64,000 bases of DNA, from positions 2,232,001 through 2,296,000 of the forward strand of contig NZ_VFMY01000001.1 in assembly GCF_006715305.1 (NCBI RefSeq). Reading direction: 5' to 3'. The notes below the pieces were generated by a model that worked only from the letters and a program-made list of their open reading frames with translations, searched no databases and had not been told where the DNA came from. The stretch comes from Arthrobacter sp. SLBN-100. Its GTDB lineage: Bacteria > Actinomycetota > Actinomycetes > Actinomycetales > Micrococcaceae. The position numbers and the translations under genes were made by a program. Positions 1 to 6,900 of the stretch are shown piece after piece (positions within the stretch are counted from its first letter, which is position 1; every line of letters begins with the position of its first letter).

Positions 1-530
1 CTGGCGACTGCGGCTGAATGGGAAGCAATCCGGTGGCACCGCCGGCGTAGCGGGGGTCCGCTTCGGCCACTCCCGCACCGGCGATGGCCTTCCGGAAAAG
101 CGCGGTGTGCCGGCGTGCCATGTCGGCGTCGGCCTCCCCCGGCTCCGGGCGGTAGCCAAACGCCGCCGCACCTTGCCGCGCCGGTTCGGGTGAGCCCCGG
201 CTGATGCCGAGTTGAAGCCTGCCGCCGCTGATCAGGTCTGCAGCCGCGGCTTCCTCCGCCATGTACAGGGGATTTTCATAACGCATGTCGATCACGCCGG
301 TGCCGATTTCGATCCGGCTGGTCCGGGCGCCAATGGCAGACAGCAAGGGGAACGGCGAGGCCTGCTGCCGGGCGAAGTGGTGAACCCGGAAAAACGCTCC
401 GTCCACCCCCAACTCTTCAGCAGCGACGGCAAGGTCAATGGCCTGGAGGAGGGCATCTGCGGCCGTCCGCGTTTGTGAGCCCTGGCCTGGGCCCCAGTGG
501 CCGAATGAAAGGAATCCGATGCGCTCCATA
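1..530 (-). CDS. LLM-class flavin-dependent oxidoreductase (luciferase-like), 3' end cut by window
   Basis: The reverse strand is open from an ATG at 530 to the left edge, so the C-terminus lies outside the window. The peptide starts MERIGFLSFGHWGPGQG, continues with VDGAFFRVHHFARQQASPFP, then RIEIGTGVIDMRYENPLYMA and LISGGRLQLGISRGSPEP. These are the N-terminal beta-alpha segments of bacterial luciferase-like monooxygenases (TIM barrel, FMNH2/F420 users): an early F-R-x-H-H-F, then IExGTGVIxxRYENP and a GGRLxLGxSRG loop. About 176 residues of a usual 330-360 are present. An in-frame ATG nine bases further out (539) is an alternative start. The substrate cannot be told. It is divergent from the lhgO-like gene. 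Confidence 0.85.
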
Positions 531-714
531 CATCCCATAACTGCCCTGGCACCCGGGGCATTCCCCACGGCCCTCCTGCCGCGTGTTGAAGTTCGGGCCA
601 ACCGCCGGCGGCGAATCCACAAAAATCGAGTACTGCCTACGCTGGCTGGGGCGCCGGTGGTGTTGCAGAATCGCAGGAACAAGCGGCCGCTTTGCGGCCG
701 ACGGACCTTGGCAG

Positions 715-1929
715 ATGGGTGGACCCGTGGAGCAAGCTGACTACTGCATTGTTGGGGGCGGCATCGTGGGGCTCGCCACGGCCTACCAGCTGCTGTGCAA
801 GGAGCCCGGAGCTTCGCTGATCCTGCTGGAGGCCGCGGATACGCTGGCCTCGCACCAGACCGGCCACAACAGCGGGGTGATCCACTCGGGCATCTACTAT
901 GCGCCGGACAGCCTCAAGGCGCGCTTCAGCAAGGCCGGCGCCAAGCAGACCAAGGAATTCTGCCGAGAAAACGGGATCCCCTACCGGGAACCAGGCAAGC
1001 TGCTCGTCGCCACCACTCCCCTGGAGGTGGAGCGGCTGGACCAACTGGAAGAGCGTGCCGGTATCCATCACCTGGAGTGCGCTCGCGTTGACCAGGCGGA
1101 GCTGCACCGGCGGGAGCCCAACGTTTCAGGGCTCGCCGCATTGTTCATCCCGAGCACGGGGATTGTTGACTATAAAGCAGTAGCCGGGAAGCTCGCGGAG
1201 CTCATCACCGCCGCAGGTGGACAGGTCATCACCGGCGCCAGGGTCACCTCCATCACCGAACATGTGGACAGGGTTGAGGCGGGGACCGCCGAAAAACGCT
1301 ACAGCTGCGGCAAACTTGTGGCCTGCGCCGGGCTGCAGTCGGACCGGCTCGCGGAGCTGGCCGGCTTGGATATCGACGTGCAGATCATCCCCTTCCGCGG
1401 CGAGTACTTTGAGCTCCCGGCAGATAAATCCCGCTACGTCCGGCACCTGATCTACCCGGTCCCGGATCCCGCCCTGCCCTTCCTTGGCGTCCACCTCACC
1501 CCCACCGTGGCCGGCACCATCACCGTGGGACCCAACGCCGTGCTGGGACTGTCGCGGGAGGGGTACCCGAAGTTCTCCGTGGACCTCCGTGATGTTGGAC
1601 GGTACCTGAAGTTCCCAGGCCTCTGGCACGTGGCCCGCGCCAATGCGGCAACAGCAGTCCGCGAGGTCCGGAATTCCCTGCTTAAGGGCACCTATCTGCA
1701 GGAATGCCGGAAGTATGCGCCCGGTCTCACGAAAGAAGATCTGTTGCCGTACGAGGCTGGGATCCGGGCCCAGGCGGTCGGCCGCGACGGCACGCTCATC
1801 CACGATTTCCTCCTGGCCGAGACAGCCAGGATGATCCACGTCCTGAACGCGCCCTCACCCGCAGCCACAGCGGCGCTGCCCATCGGCGACCATCTGGCTT
1901 CGAAGGCAGGGCGGCTGCGCACGGCGTAG
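715..1929 (+). CDS. lhgO: L-2-hydroxyglutarate oxidase family FAD-dependent oxidoreductase
   Basis: A 404-residue protein of the DAO/LhgO family, which oxidises L-2-hydroxyglutarate to 2-oxoglutarate with FAD. The dinucleotide-binding fingerprint is at residues 12-19 (IVGGGIVG) and the family motif HNSGVIHSGIYY starts near residue 51. The C-terminal substrate/FAD region GIRAQAVGRDGTLIHDF ends close to the terminus. Length matches the family (about 400). The open frame extends back to 583, but that extension is unlike the family, so I chose the ATG at 715, just before the Rossmann strand; a GTG at 727 is also possible. No strong Shine-Dalgarno is seen. It is followed after 28 bases by a DUF202 gene. 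Confidence 0.87.
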   Translation: MGGPVEQADYCIVGGGIVGLATAYQLLCKEPGASLILLEAADTLASHQTGHNSGVIHSGIYYAPDSLKARFSKAGAKQTKEFCRENGIPYREPGKLLVATTPLEVERLDQLEERAGIHHLECARVDQAELHRREPNVSGLAALFIPSTGIVDYKAVAGKLAELITAAGGQVITGARVTSITEHVDRVEAGTAEKRYSCGKLVACAGLQSDRLAELAGLDIDVQIIPFRGEYFELPADKSRYVRHLIYPVPDPALPFLGVHLTPTVAGTITVGPNAVLGLSREGYPKFSVDLRDVGRYLKFPGLWHVARANAATAVREVRNSLLKGTYLQECRKYAPGLTKEDLLPYEAGIRAQAVGRDGTLIHDFLLAETARMIHVLNAPSPAATAALPIGDHLASKAGRLRTA

Positions 1930-1945
1930 CCGGCCAGTCGGTGGC

Positions 1946-1958
1946 TAGACTGGCACGG
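1946..1958 (+). promoter_or_regulatory. Candidate leaderless promoter (-10 TAGACT) for the DUF202 gene
   Basis: TAGACT at 1946-1951 is separated by six bases from the GTG start at 1958, which would put the transcription start on or beside the start codon. No clear -35 is seen and there is no Shine-Dalgarno. Leaderless mRNAs are common in actinobacteria; this assignment is inference. Confidence 0.35.
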
Positions 1959-2362
1959 TGACCAACAGCGAGCAGCACGCCCATGGCGCCACCACGCCGT
2001 CCCGCGGGAAGATCGCTGAGCGGCTCCTGCCCGGCGGCGAGGAGCCGGACCCGCGGTTCACCCTCGCCAACGAGCGAACGTTCCTGGCGTGGATTCGGAC
2101 CTCCCTTGCGCTCCTGGCCGGCGGCATTGCCATTGAGGCGTTCACGTCCGACCTTTTCCTCGAGCCTGTCCGGAAGGGCCTGGCGGTGGTGCTGCTCCTG
2201 CTGGGAATGCTGCTGAGTGCAGGCTCTGCCGTGCGGTGGCTGCGCGTGGAACGCAGTATGCGCAACAAAGCGCCGCTGCCGCTGCCGCTCATTGTTCCGC
2301 TGCTGGCCGGGGCAGGTGCGCTGGCGGCCGCCGTCTTACTCACCGTTGTCCTCTGGCGCTGA
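1958..2362 (+). CDS. DUF202 (YidH-like) membrane protein
   Basis: A 134-residue inner-membrane protein. The cytoplasmic lead ends in the DUF202 signature PRFTLANERTFLAWIRTSL (about residues 30-48), followed by three hydrophobic segments near residues 45-67, 78-95 and 107-131. DUF202 proteins (E. coli YidH/YidG) have no established biochemical role. The GTG start at 1958 lacks a Shine-Dalgarno but has a -10-like element six bases upstream. The stop is four bases before the start of a second DUF202 gene, so the two are probably one transcript and may form a heteromer, as inferred for yidG/yidH. Confidence 0.88.
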   Translation: MTNSEQHAHGATTPSRGKIAERLLPGGEEPDPRFTLANERTFLAWIRTSLALLAGGIAIEAFTSDLFLEPVRKGLAVVLLLLGMLLSAGSAVRWLRVERSMRNKAPLPLPLIVPLLAGAGALAAAVLLTVVLWR

Positions 2363-2366
2363 ACCT

Positions 2367-2702
2367 GTGACCGTTTCCCGCCCTGCCGGCACGCACGGCG
2401 ACCCCGGCCTGCAACCCGAGCGGACCACCCTCGCCTGGGGCAGGACCGTACTGGCGCTGGTGACCGTCAGCGCCATCTTCCTGCGCTGGCTCCCCCGGCA
2501 CGGCCTCCCGATTCTTCTGCTGTTCGCCGTCGCTGCGGCCGCGGCGCTGGCCATCTACGTGACCCAGCGCCACCGGTACAGCGCCAGGTCCCGCGGCCTT
2601 TCGAGGGAAAAGGTCGACGCCGACATCACCGCCGTGCTTTGGACCGCTTTCGCGGGAGTTGCATTGGGCGGCCTGGGCATCGCCGTGGTCCTCGCGGGCT
2701 AG
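2367..2702 (+). CDS. DUF202 membrane protein, second of the pair
   Basis: A 111-residue protein with the signature LQPERTTLAWGRTVLAL near residues 14-30 and three hydrophobic segments (about 24-40, 46-62 and 88-110), typical of YidG-like DUF202 members. I chose the GTG at 2367, four bases after the first DUF202 stop; the open frame extends upstream only into the previous gene. The short gap suggests translational coupling. The two paralogues differ in length and in the cytoplasmic lead, so they are not a recent duplication. Confidence 0.85.
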   Translation: MTVSRPAGTHGDPGLQPERTTLAWGRTVLALVTVSAIFLRWLPRHGLPILLLFAVAAAAALAIYVTQRHRYSARSRGLSREKVDADITAVLWTAFAGVALGGLGIAVVLAG

Positions 2703-2719
2703 CACCCGCAGTAAAAGCC

Positions 2720-3118
2720 CTAAAACATCGGCAGGACGAAACCGGCGAGCAGCGCTACGGCACCGATCGCGGTCAGGCAACGGCCCAGCACAGCAGCTGT
2801 CCTACCCGGCTCCTCCGGCACCGCCGTTTGCCACTGTGTGGGCCGCTTGGGGTGGTAATAGATGGGGAGGGTATCCCCCACGGCCATGTCCTTGATGTCG
2901 TGCGGCGACATCGGTGCGTGGTGCACCCGGTATTTGCGGTCGAACCAGCGGAAGCCGACGCCTGTGTTGTCCGAGTACACCACGGCTTCGGCTACATCCC
3001 AGGGGTGCACAAAGCGGCGCAGGAAGCCTGTGTAGAAGAGAAGGCCCAGCCCGACGGGCAGGCACAACCAGGTGAGCATTTCCAGGATCGGACCTGCCAT
3101 ATCAAGCACAGTGGGCAT
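2720..3118 (-). CDS. Small membrane protein of unknown function (DUF3592-like layout)
   Basis: A 132-residue protein with one hydrophobic segment at residues 5-27 (GPILEMLTWLCLPVGLGLLF) and another at about 108-130 near the C-terminus. Between them is a beta-rich soluble part containing YSDNTGVGFRWFDRKYRVHH and GDTLPIYYHPKRPTQWQ. The pattern (TM, short domain asking for a YYxPxxP turn, TM) resembles DUF3592 proteins, but I do not recognise it firmly. The ATG at 3118 is the best start; the open frame continues upstream into sequence with no hydrophobic or coding character. It converges on the DUF202 pair (18-base gap) and is divergent from the DUF2630 gene. Confidence 0.7.
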   Translation of the reverse strand: MPTVLDMAGPILEMLTWLCLPVGLGLLFYTGFLRRFVHPWDVAEAVVYSDNTGVGFRWFDRKYRVHHAPMSPHDIKDMAVGDTLPIYYHPKRPTQWQTAVPEEPGRTAAVLGRCLTAIGAVALLAGFVLPMF

Positions 3119-3173
3119 GAATTTGATGGTACAGGCGTACGCTGAGGGAAACGTTCCGGCGGAAGGGGTAGAC

Positions 3174-3410
3174 ATGAACGACGAGGATCTTTTGGCCCGC
3201 ATCCAGGCCCTGGTGGAGGAGGAACACACCCTCCGCGAGGGCTCCGGTGAAGGCCAGGCGCCTGACCAGGGCCGGCTCAGGCAGGTTGAAGAACGGCTGG
3301 ACCAGTGCTGGGACCTGCTCCGCCAGCGCCGGGCCAAAGCGGACTCCGGAGAAAACCCCAACGACGCCGAAGCCCGGCCCGTCAGCGAAGTCGAGGGCTA
3401 CAAGCAGTAG
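3174..3410 (+). CDS. DUF2630 family protein
   Basis: A 78-residue acidic soluble protein beginning MNDEDLLARIQALVEEEHTL and containing LRQVEERLDQCWDLLRQRRAK, the compact two-helix signature of actinobacterial DUF2630. The C-terminal tail (DAEARPVSEVEGYKQ) ends in the family's VxxYxQ-type motif. The function is unknown. The start at 3174 is supported by GGAAGGGG at about 3161-3168. It is followed after 78 bases by a hydrolase gene. Confidence 0.88.
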   Translation: MNDEDLLARIQALVEEEHTLREGSGEGQAPDQGRLRQVEERLDQCWDLLRQRRAKADSGENPNDAEARPVSEVEGYKQ

Positions 3411-3488
3411 CCGTTGACTGTTCCCTGCACCTCTGGCGGTATCGTTGCGCCGGAGCCTTGCCGCAGTGCGAACAGAATGGAGCTACCC

Positions 3489-4283
3489 ATGCGTCTGGCA
3501 GTCGCCCAGATCATCAGCAGTGCAGATCTTGAGGCCAACCTGGAGCTGATCCGGGAGTACACCACCCAGGCCAAGGCCGCGGGCGCGGAACTGGTGGTGT
3601 TTCCTGAAGCTGCCATGCGGGCGTTCGGCCACTCCCTGAGGGACATCGCGGAACCGCTGGACGGTCCGTGGGCTGAAAAGGTCCGCGCCCTCGCCAGCGA
3701 ACTGGGCATCGTGATCGTAGCGGGCATGTTCACCCCCGGGAAGGACGGCCGCGTCCGCAACACCCTGCTGGTCACCGGCCCCGGCGTGGACACGTCCTAC
3801 GACAAGGTGCACCTCTTCGACGCCTTCGGCTTCCAGGAGTCCAAGACGGTGGACGCGGGAACGGACCCGGTGACCTTTGAAGTGAACGGCACGGTGTTTG
3901 GCCTGGCCACCTGTTACGACATCCGCTTCCCTGCCCTGTTCACGGCCAATGCCCGCGCGGGGGCACAGGTGAACATCGTCTGCGCCTCCTGGGGCGCCGG
4001 CGAAGGCAAAGCCGAACAGTGGGACCTGCTGGCACGGGCACGCGCGCTGGACAGCACTTCCTTCGTGGTGGCCTGCGGCCAAGGTGACCCCGCAACCATC
4101 GGAGCAGGTCCGGCGGGCACAGCGCCGACCGGCGTCGGGCACAGTGCCGTCATCACTCCCTTGGGCTCCGCGGTGGTTACTCTGGGCGGGAAGCCCGAAG
4201 TTGCCGTCGTCGACATCGACCCCTCAGTGGTGGACGAGGTACGCACCAGGCTTCCAGTGCTGGCCAACGCCCGCCAGTTCTGA
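3489..4283 (+). CDS. Carbon-nitrogen hydrolase (nitrilase superfamily amidase)
   Basis: A 264-residue cytoplasmic hydrolase with the Glu-Lys-Cys triad of the nitrilase superfamily: E40 in VVFPEAAM, K106 in YDKVHLFDAF and C142 in GLATCYDIRFP. The length and the C-terminal PLGSAVVTLGGKPEVAVVDI suit the small amidase branch (omega-amidase or deaminated-glutathione amidase type), which releases ammonia from an amide. The exact substrate cannot be told. The second of two in-frame ATGs is chosen (3489) because GGAG lies nine bases upstream; 3477 is the alternative. The ammonium transporter lies downstream on the same strand, but the 353-base gap with its own regulatory sites argues for separate transcription. 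Confidence 0.87.
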   Translation: MRLAVAQIISSADLEANLELIREYTTQAKAAGAELVVFPEAAMRAFGHSLRDIAEPLDGPWAEKVRALASELGIVIVAGMFTPGKDGRVRNTLLVTGPGVDTSYDKVHLFDAFGFQESKTVDAGTDPVTFEVNGTVFGLATCYDIRFPALFTANARAGAQVNIVCASWGAGEGKAEQWDLLARARALDSTSFVVACGQGDPATIGAGPAGTAPTGVGHSAVITPLGSAVVTLGGKPEVAVVDIDPSVVDEVRTRLPVLANARQF

Positions 4284-4458
4284 TCCGTCCGGGGGACATT
4301 TTCTTCGCGCCGGGGCGGTGAACTTCCGTTCATGGCGCCGTAATCTGCAGGACTTTACCTACGACGGCGTATCTCACCTTCGGCCCCTTGGTCCGCCACC
4401 GTGCAGCAGGATTTCCTGGGTCTGAGCGCGCAGCTCCCTCCTTCGTGGACAGCGCTTG

Positions 4459-4549
4459 TTTACACGCCCGAAACATTACCGACACGGGGACTTCACACAG
4501 CAACCGTTTCTGTAACGTGAGCGCAACTTTCAAGGGCGTTTCCCGAAAC
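4459..4549 (+). promoter_or_regulatory. Two GlnR-like box arrays in the amt upstream region
   Basis: The 353-base gap 4284-4636 has no convincing gene. It carries two 5-mer arrays spaced by exactly six bases. Array 1 is TTTAC(4459)-n6-GAAAC(4470)-n6-GACAC(4481)-n6-TTCAC(4492). Array 2 is GTAAC(4512)-n6-GCAAC(4523)-n6-GGGCG(4534)-n6-GAAAC(4545). The known actinobacterial GlnR consensus is GTnAC-n6-GAAAC, often repeated at this spacing upstream of nitrogen genes such as amtB. The match is partial in each array, and GlnR itself is not in the window. Confidence 0.45.
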
Positions 4550-4636
4550 ACGGACCGCGAAAAATGGACTGCGGGGGAAATGCGAGGGCCCTGGAAAAGC
4601 GCCCCGCTTCGAGGCGCAACGTGAAGGGACCTTCAG

Positions 4637-5992
4637 GTGGAGATTTCTGCCCAACAAGTCTGGCTGATGATTTCAGCGGCAATGGTACTGCTGATGACCC
4701 CCGGACTTGGCCTCTTCTATGGCGGCATGACGCGGGCCAAGGCAGCCCTGAACATGATCATGATGAGCTTCATCTCCGCCGGGATCGTCGGCGTCGTCTG
4801 GGTTCTGTGGGGCTACTCCATGACCACCGGCGACGGCGTGCTTGGTATCTTTGGCAATCCCTTCGCCAACTTCGGACTGCAGAGCCTCATGGGCTCCCCG
4901 GACCTGATCAAGGCCGGCTACAGCGCCACCTTCGCAATCATCACCGTTGCCCTGATCAGCGGCGCCATTGCTGACCGTGCCAAGTTCGGCGCCTGGGCAC
5001 TGTTCGTGCCCATCTGGATCACCGTGGTGTACTGCCCGCTCGCCTACATGATCTGGGGCGGCGGCCTGATGAGCGCCGGCGGAGCCGTCAGCGCCGTTTT
5101 TGGCCAGGTCATCGACTTCGCCGGTGGCGCAGTGGTGGAGATCAGTTCCGGCACGGCGGCCCTGGTCCTTGCCATCATCGTTGGCCAACGCCACGGTTTC
5201 GCCAAGGACCCCAACCACCGCCCGCACAACATCCCCTTCATCATGCTGGGAGCTGCCATCCTCTGGTTCGGCTGGTTCGGCTTCAACGGCGGCGCGGCAA
5301 CCTCCGCCGAACAAGCAGGCCTGATCTGGATCAACACCTTAGTGACCCCCGCTGCCGCCATGCTCAGCTGGCTGGTCACCGAAAAGATCCGGCACGGACA
5401 CCCCACCTCCCTCGGCGCAGCCTCCGGTGTGGTAGCCGGCCTGGTTGCCATCACCCCTTCCTGCGCCAACATCAGCCCGGTGGCCGCTATCGGCCTGGGC
5501 ATGGTGGCCGGAGCTGCCTGCGCCGTCTTCGTGGACCTCAAGTACCGCTTTGGCCTGGACGATTCCCTGGACGTGGTGGGAGTCCACCTGGGCGCCGGCC
5601 TCATCGGCACCCTGGCACTTGGCTTCATTGCTCTGCCGGGGGACGGCCAGAACGGCGGGCTCTTCTACGGCGGTGGCGTCCAGCAGCTCATTGCCCAGTC
5701 CGCGGCCGTGGTCATCACGCTGCTGGTTTCCGGCATCGGCACCTTGATTATTGGCCGCGCCATCAACAAGACCATCGGGTTCCGCGTCAGCCGCGAGGCG
5801 GAGACCGCAGGCGTGGACCTGTCCGAGCACGCCGAGAGCGCGTACGCCTTCGGCGAAACCGGCGGGGGCTTCCGCCGGCTTAGCCATAGCGTTCCGCAGA
5901 CCGGTGCCGCGTCGCATGCTCCGGCCGGATCCAGTTCTCCGGCCGGCGGAAACCCGGTGCAGCGGCAGGCCAAGGAAGACTCCTTCGCCTGA
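4637..5992 (+). CDS. amt: Ammonium transporter (Amt/MEP/Rh family)
   Basis: A 451-residue polytopic membrane protein that conducts ammonia/ammonium across the cytoplasmic membrane. About eleven hydrophobic segments are visible, starting with MISAAMVLLMTPGLGLFYGG (residues 11-30). Family landmarks are GLFYGGMTRAKAALN, the WFGWFGFNGG segment and DVVGVHLGAGLIGTLALG. The C-terminus after about residue 400 is a hydrophilic tail rich in Gly, Pro and Ser. The GTG start at 4637 has AAGGGA seven bases upstream. No glnB/glnK or glnD follows, so the gene is alone rather than in an amt-glnB-glnD operon. Two GlnR-like boxes upstream suggest nitrogen control. Confidence 0.95.
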   Translation: MEISAQQVWLMISAAMVLLMTPGLGLFYGGMTRAKAALNMIMMSFISAGIVGVVWVLWGYSMTTGDGVLGIFGNPFANFGLQSLMGSPDLIKAGYSATFAIITVALISGAIADRAKFGAWALFVPIWITVVYCPLAYMIWGGGLMSAGGAVSAVFGQVIDFAGGAVVEISSGTAALVLAIIVGQRHGFAKDPNHRPHNIPFIMLGAAILWFGWFGFNGGAATSAEQAGLIWINTLVTPAAAMLSWLVTEKIRHGHPTSLGAASGVVAGLVAITPSCANISPVAAIGLGMVAGAACAVFVDLKYRFGLDDSLDVVGVHLGAGLIGTLALGFIALPGDGQNGGLFYGGGVQQLIAQSAAVVITLLVSGIGTLIIGRAINKTIGFRVSREAETAGVDLSEHAESAYAFGETGGGFRRLSHSVPQTGAASHAPAGSSSPAGGNPVQRQAKEDSFA

Positions 5993-5997
5993 GTCCT

Positions 5998-6019
5998 GGC
6001 TGGCCGGTTCCGGCCAGCC
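5998..6019. terminator. Hairpin between amt and the PadR gene
   Basis: A perfect inverted repeat: GGCTGGCCGG (5998-6007), loop TT, CCGGCCAGCC (6010-6019). It begins six bases after the amt stop and lies between two convergent genes. There is no T-run, so termination is inferred from stem strength and position. Confidence 0.6.
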
Positions 6020-6087
6020 TGTTCGGGATCAGACAGTTCGCGCCAGCCGGTTTGGGCGAGAAGGTTCCCGCCAGTCTGCTCGGTCTG

Positions 6088-6723
6088 CTAGTCCGCCAGG
6101 ATTTTGTAGAGCGCACGGCGGGTCTCATCCAACTTCTCGATGGCAGCAGTCCGCTGTTCCTCGGTGACACCGCTCCGGAACTGGTGGATAGCGGCCATCA
6201 GCTTCCCGATGCTCTGGTGGAAGTCCCGGTCCGGGCTCTCCGGTCCGGCGTTCCACGCGTTCTCCAGCGCCTCAGCATGCTCCTCCACCCACGCCCTTCC
6301 AGCATCCGTGAGCGAGAACTCAGTCCCGCGGCCTTCGCTGAGGGGCGTTATGAGTTCCTCATCGACCAACTGCTGAAGTGTGGGATAGATGGATCCGGGA
6401 CTTGGCCGCCAGGCCCCGTTGGTCTTTTCGGCAATGGCCTTGATCAGCCCGTAACCATTTGAGGGCGCTTCGGCCAGGAGCGAGAGGATGGCCGAGCGGA
6501 CGTCGCCCCTGCTGGCCCTGCGCGGCCCGCGGCCAAAACCGGGGCCGAAGCCGGGACCAAAGCCCAGTCCGGGACCGCCGCCAAAACCGGGTCCGAATCC
6601 AGGACCGAAGCCCGGGCCGAAGCCGCCTCCCCTATGCCCGTGCGGTCCGCGCCTTCCCCGGCCACGTTCAAACCTGCCCCTGCCGTGCTGGCCGGGAAGA
6701 TTTTCTTCTGAAATGCCTTTCAT
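6088..6723 (-). CDS. PadR-family transcriptional regulator with Gly/Phe/Pro-rich N-terminal tail
   Basis: A 211-residue regulator. Residues about 15-70 are low complexity, with tandem G-P-G-F/G-F-G-P units between two basic RGR patches. The PadR winged helix follows: DVRSAILSLLAEAPSNGYGL, IAEKTNGAWRPSPGSIYPTL and LQQLVDEELITPLSEGRG. A C-terminal helical part (EEQRTAAIEKLDETRRALYKI) probably dimerises. The ATG at 6723 is chosen because AAAGGAAG lies eight bases upstream; the in-frame ATG at 6747 lacks such a site. A 36-bp perfect palindrome lies just upstream, so autoregulation is likely. The gene is divergent from a penicillin-binding protein. PadR proteins usually repress a neighbouring gene in response to a ligand; none is identifiable here. 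Confidence 0.88.
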   Translation of the reverse strand: MKGISEENLPGQHGRGRFERGRGRRGPHGHRGGGFGPGFGPGFGPGFGGGPGLGFGPGFGPGFGRGPRRASRGDVRSAILSLLAEAPSNGYGLIKAIAEKTNGAWRPSPGSIYPTLQQLVDEELITPLSEGRGTEFSLTDAGRAWVEEHAEALENAWNAGPESPDRDFHQSIGKLMAAIHQFRSGVTEEQRTAAIEKLDETRRALYKILAD

Positions 6724-6764
6724 GGTGGCATCTTCCTTTCGGTTCATAGTTATCGCCGTTCCTT

Positions 6765-6800
6765 CGGCGATAGTTAACGATATGTCGTTAACTATCGCCG
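6765..6800. promoter_or_regulatory. 36-bp perfect palindrome, likely PadR operator
   Basis: Left arm CGGCGATAGTTAACGA (6765-6780), spacer TATG, right arm TCGTTAACTATCGCCG (6785-6800), with no mismatch. It lies 42 bases upstream of the padR-like start and 101 bases upstream of the divergent penicillin-binding protein start. A further partial copy (AGTTATCGCCG) lies at about 6748-6758. Operator function is inferred from symmetry and position. Confidence 0.7.
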
Positions 6801-6900
6801 GGTCAATAAGAGAATTGATCAAATCATGACCTTCCTCCTCTGGATCGTCCGTCCTGGGCGACGTAGTCTTGTGGCACTCTTCAAGCTCGAGGGCTGGAAA

